The notes under the pieces are model-generated. The model saw only the letters and a list, made by a program, of their open reading frames with translations, searched no databases and was not told where the DNA came from. 64,000 bases of DNA from Sphingomonas sp. Its GTDB lineage: Bacteria; Pseudomonadota; Alphaproteobacteria; Sphingomonadales; Sphingomonadaceae. The translations under genes were made by a program, and so were the position numbers. Every line of letters begins with the position of its first letter. Within the stretch, counting starts at the first letter, position 1. The DNA lies in the NCBI GenBank assembly GCA_017849555.1, contig JAFIGU010000085.1, positions 1 to 64,000 of the forward strand, in the 5' to 3' direction. This document shows positions 53,249 to 62,447 of the stretch, piece by piece.

Positions 53249-54169
53249 ATGACGCTTGCCGCCAAATCCGTCGGGGCGCTGGGGTTTGCGCTCGTCGCGC
53301 TCTCCGCCAGCGCGCTCGATGCCGCGTCGGCGCCGGGCGTGCCGGTGATCGAAACCGAGGATGTTGAGCGCTTCTATCGGATTTACGATGCGAACCACGG
53401 CAAGCCCAGCGCCGAGCAGCTCCAGCGCGACTATCTCGACGCCGGATCGGACGGGCTTCACACGCTGGCGCGACTGCGCCGGGTGACGGGGCAGCGCATC
53501 GCCGACCAGATCGCCGCGGACCCCTCGCTTTACGAACAAGCGCGGCGTTGCGCCGCGGTCCTTCCGACGACGGTCGACCGGCTCGCGGCGGTGACGCGCA
53601 AGCTCAGCCGGCTCTATCCGCCGGCGCGGTTTCCGCCGATCTCGATCGTCATCGGCCGTGGCCGCCCGGTCGGGGTGGGCGGGCCGGCGACGGGGCTGCA
53701 GATCGGGCTGGAGGCGCTGTGCGGGGTCACCTATTTCGACGCCGATCCGGCGGACCGCATCGTGCATGTCGTGGCGCATGAATATGCGCATGTTCAGCAG
53801 CAAAGCGCGCTGGTCGACGATCCGAAACCGACAGTGCTCCAGGCCTCGCTCGCCGAAGGGGCGGCCGAGTTCCTGGCCGAACTCACCTCGGGCGGCGTTT
53901 CCTATCCCCGGCTGGCGGGCTCGGTGCGCGGCCGCGAGGTCGAGCTGGGGCGCGCCTTCCTCGCCGATCAGGATAGCCGCGACCTGTCGAAATGGCTCTA
54001 CAACGGCTCGATGCAGCGTGCCGGGGATATCGGCTATTGGATCGGATACCGGATCGTCCGCAGCTATTACCGGCAGGCGAAATCCAAGCGCGCCGCGATC
54101 CGCAGGATCATCGAGATGCGCGATCCCAAGGCCTTCCTCGCGGCGAGCGGCTGGCATCCGGGCGCGTAA
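53249..54169 (+). CDS. secreted Zn-metalloprotease-like protein (DUF2268 type)
   Basis: A 306-residue exported protein. A signal peptide (residues 1-26) precedes a helical domain. The gluzincin-type motif HEYAH at His177-His181 (VVAHEYAHVQQQ) and the downstream AEGAAEFLAE (Glu203, Glu207) supply metal ligands in the spacing of DUF2268 predicted proteases. GGAAGGAAG precedes ATG 53249. It converges with the arylsulfatase. Substrate unknown; the protease call rests on motifs alone. Confidence 0.75.
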   Translation: MTLAAKSVGALGFALVALSASALDAASAPGVPVIETEDVERFYRIYDANHGKPSAEQLQRDYLDAGSDGLHTLARLRRVTGQRIADQIAADPSLYEQARRCAAVLPTTVDRLAAVTRKLSRLYPPARFPPISIVIGRGRPVGVGGPATGLQIGLEALCGVTYFDADPADRIVHVVAHEYAHVQQQSALVDDPKPTVLQASLAEGAAEFLAELTSGGVSYPRLAGSVRGREVELGRAFLADQDSRDLSKWLYNGSMQRAGDIGYWIGYRIVRSYYRQAKSKRAAIRRIIEMRDPKAFLAASGWHPGA

Positions 54170-54184
54170 GCTGCGCCCGGATGC
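54154..54184. terminator. bidirectional hairpin at converging stops
   Basis: GCATCCGGGCGC (54154-54165) and GCGCCCGGATGC (54173-54184) form a perfect 12-bp stem that includes the stop codon of the protease-like gene. It lies 13 bp before the stop of the converging sulfatase. Confidence 0.55.
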
Positions 54185-54196
54185 GCCCGCGCGCCT

Positions 54197-55870
54197 TTAG
54201 GGATAGCGGCTCGGCGTCGACGGCATGACCACCCCCACATCCTTGCCGTAAATGTCCCACGCCGCGGTAAGCTGGCGCAGCCGCTCGGGCTCGGCGGCGG
54301 CGAGGTCGCGGGTCTCGCCCGGATCATTGGCGAGGTCGAACAGCCGCCAGCGGTCACCGAGATGGACCGCCTTCCAATCGCCCTGCCGGATCGCGCGACG
54401 GCCGAACAGCTCGCTGCCGACCGCCTCTTCGGGCGCATGGATGCGTTCGGCCGCGCCGGTGAGATAGGGAAGCCAGCTCAGCCCGCGCACCGGCTGGACG
54501 GCGCGGCCGGCGTATTGACTGCCGCGCCAGTCGCCGCCGGCCGCCTCGACCAGCGTCGGGACGATATCCATCACCGTGCCATAAGCGTGGCTGACCCCGG
54601 TCCGTGGCGAGCCGGGCCAGTCGATGAACGCCGCGACGCGGGTGCCGCCTTCGGTGGTATAGCCCTTGTAGAGCCACGACGGCGCGGTCGCCGCCTGCGC
54701 CCAGCCGGGGCCGTACCAGGCGTAGGAGGTCGGCCGCCCGATATTGTCGAGCCGGTTATCGGCGGTCCTCACCCGTTCCTGGAAGGCCGGGATCTCGAGC
54801 TTGGCGAGATCGGCGCCTTCCGCGCCATTGTCGGCGGTGAACAGGATGATCGTATTGTCGTACTGCCCGGTGCGCTTGAGATAGTCGATCACGCGGCCGA
54901 CATTCTGGTCCATGCGATCGACCATCGCGGCATAGACTTCCATCCGGCGCGATTGTTCGCGCTTCTGTTCGGCGGAGAGACTGGCCCATGTGCCGCCGCC
55001 GGGCAGTTCGAGCGTATGCGCCGCGACATCGGCGGGGATCAGCCCGAGCTGTTTCTGGCGCGCCAGCCGCTCGGCGCGCAACGCCTCGAACCCCGCGTCA
55101 TAGCGCCCGCGATAGCGCGCGATGTCCTCCGCCGGTGCCTGCAGCGGCCAGTGCGGGGCGGTGAAGGTGAGGTATGCGAAGAAGGGCTTGCCGCGATCGG
55201 CGCGGCCGAGTTGGTCGATCAGCTTGGCCGCATAAGCATCCGACGAATAGAAACCGGCGGGGAGCTGGCTGACACGGGTGCCATTCTCCCAATAGGTCGT
55301 CCCGCCGTCCCCGGGCTTCTGTGACAGATCGGTGCCGAAGTGATTGCCGCCGCCCTGCGCGAGATCGAAGCTCTGGTCGAAGCCGTGGCGCGCCGGGCTG
55401 TCCTCGGCGCGCACCCCGAGATGCCATTTGCCCGACATCATCGTCGCATAGCCCAGATCGCGCAGCCGATCGGCGAGCGTGACGATATCGGCGGGGAGAT
55501 AGCCTTCATAGCCGCGCTGCCCGATCTGGTTGGGGGCGAGCATCTCCGCCATATTGCCGAGCCCGGCGAGGTGGTTGTCTGTGCCAGACAAGAGCATCGA
55601 GCGCGTCGGCGAACAGGTCGGCGCCGAATGGAAGCCGGTGAGCCTGAGGCCGCGTTTTGCGAGCGCATCGAGGTTGGGGGTGCGGATCTCGCCGCCGAAC
55701 GCGCCGATATCCGAATAGCCGAGATCGTCCGCGACGATGACGAGGATATTGGGTCGCGCCGCAACCGGCGTCGCCGGTGCCGGGGGCGCGGCAGGCGCGG
55801 TTCGGGCGGGCGCGGCCTGATGCAGCGCCGCGACGGCAAGGAAGGTGGTGGCGAGCAGGCGACGGCGCAT
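54197..55870 (-). CDS. arylsulfatase (secreted, formylglycine type)
   Basis: A 557-residue periplasmic sulfatase. A signal peptide of about 25 residues is followed by NILVIVADDLGYSDIGAFGGEI (metal-binding Asp48/Asp49) and the formylglycine motif CSPTR at residues 86-90, which is modified from Cys86. SGKWHLG, FTAPHWPLQAP and TADNGAEG complete the active-site set. It should release sulfate from aryl or carbohydrate sulfates. Start ATG 55870 with AAGGAA upstream. It is the last gene of a four-gene operon with the receptor, permease and TauD-type dioxygenase. Confidence 0.9.
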   Translation of the reverse strand: MRRRLLATTFLAVAALHQAAPARTAPAAPPAPATPVAARPNILVIVADDLGYSDIGAFGGEIRTPNLDALAKRGLRLTGFHSAPTCSPTRSMLLSGTDNHLAGLGNMAEMLAPNQIGQRGYEGYLPADIVTLADRLRDLGYATMMSGKWHLGVRAEDSPARHGFDQSFDLAQGGGNHFGTDLSQKPGDGGTTYWENGTRVSQLPAGFYSSDAYAAKLIDQLGRADRGKPFFAYLTFTAPHWPLQAPAEDIARYRGRYDAGFEALRAERLARQKQLGLIPADVAAHTLELPGGGTWASLSAEQKREQSRRMEVYAAMVDRMDQNVGRVIDYLKRTGQYDNTIILFTADNGAEGADLAKLEIPAFQERVRTADNRLDNIGRPTSYAWYGPGWAQAATAPSWLYKGYTTEGGTRVAAFIDWPGSPRTGVSHAYGTVMDIVPTLVEAAGGDWRGSQYAGRAVQPVRGLSWLPYLTGAAERIHAPEEAVGSELFGRRAIRQGDWKAVHLGDRWRLFDLANDPGETRDLAAAEPERLRQLTAAWDIYGKDVGVVMPSTPSRYP

Positions 55871-55935
55871 CGATCGTAGTTCCTTGGGAAAAGACGCGAA
55901 GCCGGCGACATCGCGCCGCCGGCCCCGCAAGGGCG

Positions 55936-56883
55936 TTATTCGGCGGCTTCGAGCGCGGCGACCGGGACCGGCTCGGGCTTGAGCGCGCGGCTGCGCGATC
56001 CGTCGAGCGCGACCGGGATCGTCCCGGCGATCGTCGCGCGGCGCAGGTGGCGGCGTTGCTTGCCGAAATCGGCGATTGCGCGATGCTGGGTCGCGCGATT
56101 GTCCCAGATCGCGACGTCGCCCGGCTGCCAGCGCCACCGCACAACATTTTCAGGCCGGGTGATCTGATCCTGCAGAATCTGGAACACACGCGCGCTGTCG
56201 TCGCGGTTCAGGCCGACGATATTCTTGACGAAATTGCCGAGCAGCAGCGATTTCTCGCCCGATATCGGGTGGACGTGGACCACCGGATGCTCGGTTTCGT
56301 AAACGGTGGAGGCGAATATCTCGCGATGCCGCCTGATCTGTTCGTCGGATGCCTCGGGGCGGCTGGCGGCATAATCATAGGCATTGGTGTGGACCGCGCG
56401 CAGATCGGCGACCAGCGCTTTCAATGCGGGCGGCAGCCCCTCGTAAGCGGCGACGCCGCTCGCCCACAATGTATCGCCCCCCGTCGGCGGGATCACCAAA
56501 GCGCGCAGCACCGAGGCGGCGGGGAAGGCGGGGAGAAAGGTGATGTCGGTATGCCATTGCGACGCCGCCTCGCCCTCTTTCGAATTGAGTTCGAGCAGAT
56601 ATTTCGATCCTTCCGCGACCGGCACGGTGGGATGCGCCAGCGGATTGCCGAGCCGCGCGGCGAATGCCTCGTGGCTATCGTCGTCGAGGTGGGTCTGGCC
56701 GCGGAAGAAGATCACCTTATGCCGCACCAATGCGGCCTTGATCGCCTCGATCGTGAGGTCGTCGAGGTCGCCGGCGAGGCGGACGCCGCGCACCTCCGCA
56801 CCGATCCGGCCGGCGACCGGGGCGATATCGAGCGGGCTGTCCGCGTCGGCGGCATTGTCGAACGAATGGGCAAGCTGGGTCAT
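55936..56883 (-). CDS. TauD/TfdA family Fe(II)/2-oxoglutarate dioxygenase
   Basis: A 315-residue enzyme. The iron ligands are His111 and Asp113 in SQWHTDITF and His267 in WDNRATQHRAIADF; Arg in QRRHLRRATI binds 2-oxoglutarate. The closest known types desulfonate taurine or cleave alkyl sulfates (AtsK). Here the neighbouring sulfatase and receptor suggest organosulfur scavenging. The gene lies 12 bp after the permease and 65 bp before the sulfatase. Confidence 0.9.
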   Translation of the reverse strand: MTQLAHSFDNAADADSPLDIAPVAGRIGAEVRGVRLAGDLDDLTIEAIKAALVRHKVIFFRGQTHLDDDSHEAFAARLGNPLAHPTVPVAEGSKYLLELNSKEGEAASQWHTDITFLPAFPAASVLRALVIPPTGGDTLWASGVAAYEGLPPALKALVADLRAVHTNAYDYAASRPEASDEQIRRHREIFASTVYETEHPVVHVHPISGEKSLLLGNFVKNIVGLNRDDSARVFQILQDQITRPENVVRWRWQPGDVAIWDNRATQHRAIADFGKQRRHLRRATIAGTIPVALDGSRSRALKPEPVPVAALEAAE

Positions 56884-56895
56884 GGCGATGTTCCT

Positions 56896-58287
56896 TCAGG
56901 CTTGGGCGGTGGAGGCGGCGCGCCGATCGAGCGCGCGGCGGATCGCGGCGTGGCGGGTCTGGTCGAGCGGGAAGCGCCAGATCAGCGCGGCCGAGATGAT
57001 GTGCGCGACGGCGGGGCCGAGCGCGAAGACATATTTGAGCGCTTCCAGCGACTGCGCATTGCTGTGCCCCCTGGGCTGGAAGCCGAGCCAGGCGAGGAGC
57101 GGCAGCGCGAGCCCGATGCCGATCGCCGGCCCGGCCTTGGTCGTCAGGCTGAACACCGAAAAGAACAGCCCGGTGCGATTGTGCCCGGTCTCCAGCTCAT
57201 GCGCGTCGGCGACATCGGCGACCATCGCGCGGAGCATCAGATTGCCCGAGCCTTGCGTCAGCCCCTGCGCCACCGCGAGCGCGACGAGCAGCCACAACAG
57301 GCCGGGAAACACCGCGAGCAGCGCGAGGTTGATCGCCGCCTGCGCGAGTTCGCCGGCGATCGCGGTTGCGCGCTTGCCGAAGCGGCGGCCGATCGCGAGC
57401 CAGATCGGCCCGGCGAGGATGCCGAAGGCGAATTGCAACAGATAGAGCCCGCTCGCCCATTGCGGCAGCCCCATATAGCTCACCGTGAAGAAGGCGATCA
57501 GCCCGGCGCGGATCGATTGCCCTGCGGTTACCGCCACATCGGCGGCGAGCACGCGCAGCAGCAGGCGATCGCGGAAGACAAGCCCGGCGGCGCGCCAGAA
57601 GCCGGTGCGCGGGCCGGTCGCGGCCGGGGCGGGGGGCTCGCCGATCATCGTCAGGTTGAGCAGCAGCGCGGGCACCAAGGTCGCGAGGATGAACGCGCCG
57701 GTGACGTGGAGCTTGAGCACCCCGTCATCGGGGCGCCATTGTTCGATCAGCGTCGGCAGGATCAGCACCAGCAGCAGCCCGATCGAGCGCATCGTCTGCT
57801 GATAGGTCACGATGCGGGTGCGCTCGTGGTAGCGCCCCGATATCTCTCCCGCCCAGGCGGAGAAGGGCACCTCGATCATCGTGAACCCGGCGTAGAAAAC
57901 GAACAGGGCGGCAGCGAGATAGGCCGGCGCGACGACCGCTGGCGGGAAGAACAGCAGCGCCGATCCGATCGCGAACAGCACGCCGCCGGCGGCGATCCAC
58001 GGGCGGCGGCGGCCGATGCGCGTGCGGGTGCGATCCGAAAGGCCGCCGACGATCGGGTCCGTGGCGATGTCCCAGAAGCGGCTGACGAAGAAGATCGCGC
58101 CCAGGGTCGCGAGCGAAATGCCGAAATGGCTCGCGTAAAGCTGCGGCAGGAACAGCGCGAGCGGGAGGCCGGCGGCGGCAAGCGGGATCGCGGGCGAGCC
58201 GAACGCGACGAGTCGCGCGCCGCTCGGGCTGTCCCGCTCCGCCGCGGGCGCCGCAAAGGCGGTGGGCTCGAACGCGACGCTCGCCAT
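56896..58287 (-). CDS. MFS permease, glycoside-pentoside-hexuronide (GPH) family
   Basis: A 463-residue inner-membrane permease with about twelve helices. GPH features include FVSRFWDIATDPIVGGLSDRTRTRIGRRRPWIAAG and the Pro/Gly pattern WAGEISGRYHERTRIVTYQQTMRSIG. The family imports glycosides, but here the setting suggests a sulfated ligand or its product. The ATG is one base after the stop of the TonB receptor, so translation is coupled. Confidence 0.87.
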   Translation of the reverse strand: MASVAFEPTAFAAPAAERDSPSGARLVAFGSPAIPLAAAGLPLALFLPQLYASHFGISLATLGAIFFVSRFWDIATDPIVGGLSDRTRTRIGRRRPWIAAGGVLFAIGSALLFFPPAVVAPAYLAAALFVFYAGFTMIEVPFSAWAGEISGRYHERTRIVTYQQTMRSIGLLLVLILPTLIEQWRPDDGVLKLHVTGAFILATLVPALLLNLTMIGEPPAPAATGPRTGFWRAAGLVFRDRLLLRVLAADVAVTAGQSIRAGLIAFFTVSYMGLPQWASGLYLLQFAFGILAGPIWLAIGRRFGKRATAIAGELAQAAINLALLAVFPGLLWLLVALAVAQGLTQGSGNLMLRAMVADVADAHELETGHNRTGLFFSVFSLTTKAGPAIGIGLALPLLAWLGFQPRGHSNAQSLEALKYVFALGPAVAHIISAALIWRFPLDQTRHAAIRRALDRRAASTAQA

Positions 58288-58288
58288 C

Positions 58289-60721
58289 TTAGAACCGCAC
58301 CTTGAGCGTGCCGCCGAAAGTCCGCGGATCGCCGAGCGTCGCGGTGACGAGCCCGTAATTGAGCACGCTCAACGTCTGATAGTAATTCTTGTCGAACAGG
58401 TTGCGCGCCCAGACCGACAGTTCGTAGCGACCGTCCTCGAAGCGGAGCCCGAGCCGCGCATTGAAGAGGCCGTAGCCGGGGACGAGCCCGTAGCTGCTGT
58501 TGCTGGCGACGGTGTAATAGGACGAGCGGTACGACCAGTCGCCGTGGAGGAACGCCTCGGTCCGATCGCCGACCGGCTGGGTCACGTCGCCGCCGACCGA
58601 GGCGGACCATTTCGGCACCCCGGCGAGCGGCTGGCCCGACATGTCCTGCACCGGATTGCCTGCGGGGTTGGTCGGCGTGGGATTGAGCGATTCCACCGGG
58701 GTCGGCCCGTTGGGATAGCGGACATAGGTCGCGTCGGTATAGGCGAGCGAGCCGGTGAGGCTCAGCCAGCGCGTCGCGCGCCACGCCACGTCGCCCTCGA
58801 AGCCGCGCGAGCGGACCTTGGGGATATTGGCGATATAGTTGATATAGGTATTGGTGCCGACGATCTGCTGGACGATCGTCGTCTGATATTGATCGACATC
58901 GGTCTGATAAGCGGCAAGGTTGATCGTCAGCGCGCGATCGAAGAACTGCGATTTGACCCCGATCTCATAATTGTTGACCTTCTCGGGATTGACCACCGGG
59001 TTCACCCCGGCAGGGATCGCGGTGAGATTGAGCCCCTGGGACTTGGAACCGCGCGAATAGGTTGCGTAGAGCAGCACGTCGTCGCTCGGTTTCCAGCCGA
59101 GGGTGGCGAGGCCGGAGAGGCTGTCGTCGCTGGTATCGACGCTGAACGACTGGATCGGCCCGAGCGCATTGCGGATCGTGTTGACGCGGGCGACCTGCGC
59201 ATCGGTGAGCCCGGTGGTCGGCAGCGCAAACGCGCGGACGCTGGTATAGCCGCCCCATTTGTCCTCATGCGTGTAGCGCAACCCGAGCGTGAGGCTGAGC
59301 GCGGGGGTGATATGCCAGGTGCCCTGACCGAACAGCGCCGCGCTGCGCGTATGCGGATCGGAGGTATAAGTGGTGAGCAGCCCGTTGCTGGCGATGTTCG
59401 CCACCGCCTGATTGTCGTTGGGATAGAGCGCGAGCGCGGCATCCGGGCCGAATTGCGTGCGGCCGTAGCCGCGCACCACCTGCCAGAAATAGTAGCCGCC
59501 GATCAGCCAGTCGATCGTGTGCGTGCCGGTCGAGGCGATGCGCAGTTCCTGGCTGAACTGGCGCTGGAAGTTCCGGATATGCCCGACGGTGTTGATCGAC
59601 CGGGCGATATAGTCGCCGTCGTTGAGCGGGAACCAGTTCCAGTTGCGCACCGCGGTGACCGAGGTGATCGCCGCGCCGCCGAGATCGTAATCGACCTGCC
59701 CGGATACGCCCCAGGTGTTCATATTCGCCTGGAACGGCGAATTGGCGTCGGTGCGGCGCGCGAAGGGATCGAGCGGCAGCGGGGTATAGCCCAGCCGCGC
59801 GACGCGCTGGTTGAAGTTGTTCGCGATCGTCGTGCCGTTGCGATAGGTGTCGAACGTGCCGGCCAGCAGGTTGATGCAGCAATGCTGTTTCTGCTGGCTC
59901 CAGTCGCCGATCAACCGGATCGTCAGCCGCTCGCTTGGGGTGAGGAGAAGCTGGCCGCGCACCGAGGCATTTTCGTAATCGTGGACATGTTCGCGGAGCG
60001 TGGTGTCGTAGAGGAAACCGCCGCGATCGGTATAGGCCGCGCTCAGCCGGAAGGCGGCGAGGCCTTCGGCGATCGGGCCGGTCAGCGAGCCGCGGACCTG
60101 GCGGTAATCGTAATTGCCGAGATCGGCCTGGCCGTCGAAATGCCAGTCGAATTGCGGCAATCGGCTGGTGATGTTGATCGCGCCCGCGGTGGTATTCTTG
60201 CCGAACAACGTGCCCTGCGGCCCGCGCAAGACCTCGACGCGATCGAGATCGACGAGATCGAACTGGCTTTGTCCGACGCGGCCGTAATAGACATTGTCGA
60301 TATAGAGGCCGACACCGTTTTCGAGGCCGTCGGTGGTCAGCGCGACATTCGAGCCGAGCCCGCGGATATTGATATTGGTATTGCGCGGGTTGAAGCTGAA
60401 CACCTGAAGCGACGGGACGAGCTGCTGGACTTGATCGAGCCGATAATCACCGCGCACGCCGAGCTGCTCGTTGCCGATGACGCTGAGCGCGATCGGCACG
60501 TCCTGCGCCTTCTCGACGCGGCGGCGGGCGGAAACGAGCACTTCGGCGGCGGCCGCCGGCTCGGCATCGGCGCTCGCCGCCGCCGCGGCGACGGGTTCGG
60601 GCGCCGCGGCGTCGTTGCTGGCGAATTGGGTCTGTGCGGTCGCGGCGACGGGAAACAACGCCGGCAGCACGGCGGCCGCGGCGAGCAGATATCGACGGTA
60701 ATTCAGGGCGTGACTGGTCAC
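58289..60721 (-). CDS. TonB-dependent receptor (sulfur-scavenging locus)
   Basis: An 810-residue outer-membrane receptor. The signal peptide YRRYLLAAAAVLPALFPVAATAQ lies just inside the chosen start. The plug contains LVPSLQVFSFNPRNTNINIRGLGSNVALTTDGLENGVG and LDRVEVLRGPQGTLFGKNTTAGAINI; the barrel ends GGTLKVRF with terminal Phe. The start is a GTG at 60721, with GAGGAA directly before it; other starts upstream have no signal. It leads the receptor-permease-dioxygenase-sulfatase operon. A 23-bp palindrome lies 67 bp upstream. Confidence 0.88.
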   Translation of the reverse strand: MTSHALNYRRYLLAAAAVLPALFPVAATAQTQFASNDAAAPEPVAAAAASADAEPAAAAEVLVSARRRVEKAQDVPIALSVIGNEQLGVRGDYRLDQVQQLVPSLQVFSFNPRNTNINIRGLGSNVALTTDGLENGVGLYIDNVYYGRVGQSQFDLVDLDRVEVLRGPQGTLFGKNTTAGAINITSRLPQFDWHFDGQADLGNYDYRQVRGSLTGPIAEGLAAFRLSAAYTDRGGFLYDTTLREHVHDYENASVRGQLLLTPSERLTIRLIGDWSQQKQHCCINLLAGTFDTYRNGTTIANNFNQRVARLGYTPLPLDPFARRTDANSPFQANMNTWGVSGQVDYDLGGAAITSVTAVRNWNWFPLNDGDYIARSINTVGHIRNFQRQFSQELRIASTGTHTIDWLIGGYYFWQVVRGYGRTQFGPDAALALYPNDNQAVANIASNGLLTTYTSDPHTRSAALFGQGTWHITPALSLTLGLRYTHEDKWGGYTSVRAFALPTTGLTDAQVARVNTIRNALGPIQSFSVDTSDDSLSGLATLGWKPSDDVLLYATYSRGSKSQGLNLTAIPAGVNPVVNPEKVNNYEIGVKSQFFDRALTINLAAYQTDVDQYQTTIVQQIVGTNTYINYIANIPKVRSRGFEGDVAWRATRWLSLTGSLAYTDATYVRYPNGPTPVESLNPTPTNPAGNPVQDMSGQPLAGVPKWSASVGGDVTQPVGDRTEAFLHGDWSYRSSYYTVASNSSYGLVPGYGLFNARLGLRFEDGRYELSVWARNLFDKNYYQTLSVLNYGLVTATLGDPRTFGGTLKVRF

Positions 60722-60787
60722 TTCCTCTAACCCCCTTTCCGGTTGAGGCTGGTTGTCGTTGGCGAGCGGGGACGCACGGCTCCCCGT

Positions 60788-60810
60788 CGCGTGACGCAGT
60801 GCGTCACGCG
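60788..60810 (-). promoter_or_regulatory. 23-bp palindromic operator of the sulfur operon
   Basis: CGCGTGACGCA (60788-60798) and TGCGTCACGCG (60800-60810) are perfect 11-bp arms around a single G. It lies 67 bp upstream of the receptor start, where a repressor or activator would act. The regulator is not in the window. Confidence 0.6.
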
Positions 60811-60990
60811 TGAAGGGCGAGCGGAACCGGGCCGCCAATCGTGCGGCGCGACGGTTTCCGGCGATTATGCTCGATGGATCAGCGGGCGGTGCGGCAGCAC
60901 CGACACCGGGGCGGATCGTGGTGGCGGGGGTGTATCATCATACTCGCCTCGCAAGATGGAATGGGCCGCGACTGGCCCGCATCTCAATTC

Positions 60991-61566
60991 CTACCGGATT
61001 GGAGGAGATTTAAAAAGAAGAGATGCTAGGGGCGGTGTAAGCTCGGCTATCGAGCGCCGGAGCGTCGGCGCCGCGGGCGCGCGCGGCGCGAGGAAGGCAC
61101 GCAGCGCCGCGCGCAGCGATGCCTCGGTGCTATCCCCCGCAATATCATTCTGGATTGCGTCGCGGGTGGCGAAGCGGCTGCGCCAGCGCGCGGCGAGCGC
61201 GAGGATATGCGCCGCCGTGCCGATTCCCGATGCGACGAGCAGCGACGGAAAGGGCAAAGGGGTGGCCGGGGTCGATGCGAGGCCCAGCCGCGGCCACTCG
61301 CGCGGCGCCGCCGGATCGAGCAGCACCGCCCCCGCGATCTGCCGCGAATAGCGCAACGGGCTGAGCTGCGCCCAATGCGCGAAGGCGATCGCGGCCAGCT
61401 CCGCCGCGACGACGATCACCGGCTGGGCGAGGTCGATCAGCGCCGCATCGAGCTGCGCGGCCCATTTGCCGGTCCGCTCACCCACGTCGAGCCGCAATTC
61501 GTGGCGATCCGCCTGCGGCAGATCACCGGCGGTCACGATTAGCAGAGCAGCATCGCCGATCGACAT
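60991..61566 (-). CDS. RBBP9/YdeN-like alpha/beta hydrolase, catalytically degenerate
   Basis: A 191-residue protein whose layout matches RBBP9/YdeN serine hydrolases: RTGKWAAQLDAAL, a beta strand plus elbow region (VIVVAAELAAIAFAHW, residues 50-65), AGAVLLDPAAPREWP, and LPFPSLLVAS. Active members read VAHSLG at the elbow and have a His near AGHIN. Here those positions are AAELA and AIQND, so both Ser and His are missing, and it is likely a pseudoenzyme or binding protein. Start ATG 61566 with GGAG upstream. It lies last in the peroxiredoxin-acetyltransferase row. Confidence 0.65.
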   Translation of the reverse strand: MSIGDAALLIVTAGDLPQADRHELRLDVGERTGKWAAQLDAALIDLAQPVIVVAAELAAIAFAHWAQLSPLRYSRQIAGAVLLDPAAPREWPRLGLASTPATPLPFPSLLVASGIGTAAHILALAARWRSRFATRDAIQNDIAGDSTEASLRAALRAFLAPRAPAAPTLRRSIAELTPPLASLLFKSPPIR

Positions 61567-61701
61567 CGGATCACTCCCGCGCCTGACTGCTGAGGGCCAC
61601 CGGATCGCCCCGATCGCGCGCAGCCGGCGGTTTAATATATACTGAATAGGTGGGAAATCGAGTCGCGCCAAAGCGACCGGTCGTCACGTCCGGGTGCGAT
61701 C

Positions 61702-62445
61702 TTATTGCCGCGCCGCGCTCGCCGCGCGCAGCGACTCGCCGAGCAGGGCGAAAAAGGCTTTGCTGCCCGCGCAATGCGCGACATCCCATTCGGGATGCCA
61801 TTGCACCGCGAGCACGTCGGCGCCGCAGCCGGGCGCGCGGATCGCCTCGATCAATCCGTCGTCGCTCGCTACGGCTTCGATCGCGAGGCTCGCGCCAAGC
61901 CGTGCGATGCCCTGCTGGTGGACCGAATTGACGGTGAGGTGTCGATGCCCGGCGATTCCGGCGAGCACCCCGCCGTCGATCAGGTCGATCGCGTGGCGGT
62001 GATCGAACAAGGTGGCGTAATCCTCGTCCCACGAGCCGCGGTGATGCCGCCCGCTCGTGTCGGTCGCCGCGAGCGTGCCGCCGAACAGCACGTTGATCTC
62101 CTGCAATCCGCGGCAGATGCCGTAGACCGGCTTGCCGCGCGCGATCATCTGCTCGGCGAGTTCGAACGCGACCGCATCGCGTTCGGCATCGACCACGGCG
62201 CCCTCATCGGCCGGCCCCCCGCCGTAGCGCGCCGGCGCGACATGCGATCGCGCGCCGGTCAGCAACAGCCCGTCGAGCACCGTCGCGACCGCGCGCGCAT
62301 CGACCGCATCGCTGACCGCCGGCACCAGCAGCACCGTCGCGTCGCACAATTGCGTCACCGGCGCGATGAAGCGCGTCGCGACCGACTGCACCGGCCGCGC
62401 GGCGACCTCGTTCGCGCACATGATGCCGATCACCGGGCGCCGCAT
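61702..62445 (-). CDS. class I glutamine amidotransferase-like peptidase (C26, PuuD-like)
   Basis: A 247-residue enzyme with the triad Cys111 (GICRGLQEIN), His217 and Glu219 (QWHPEW). It resembles gamma-glutamyl-gamma-aminobutyrate hydrolases. In this context it may act on a gamma-glutamyl or glutathione-type sulfur compound; this is inference. Start ATG 62445 is 2 nt after the acetyltransferase stop, showing coupling. Confidence 0.85.
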   Translation of the reverse strand: MRRPVIGIMCANEVAARPVQSVATRFIAPVTQLCDATVLLVPAVSDAVDARAVATVLDGLLLTGARSHVAPARYGGGPADEGAVVDAERDAVAFELAEQMIARGKPVYGICRGLQEINVLFGGTLAATDTSGRHHRGSWDEDYATLFDHRHAIDLIDGGVLAGIAGHRHLTVNSVHQQGIARLGASLAIEAVASDDGLIEAIRAPGCGADVLAVQWHPEWDVAHCAGSKAFFALLGESLRAASAARQ

Positions 62446-62447
62446 CG

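Noticed and set aside
55777..58305. 842-residue plus-strand open frame
   Set aside because: Shadow of the TauD-type and GPH permease genes, with low-complexity Arg/Gly/Glu composition.
58262..60730. 822-residue plus-strand open frame
   Set aside because: Shadow of the TonB receptor; the receptor on the minus strand has signal peptide, plug and terminal Phe.
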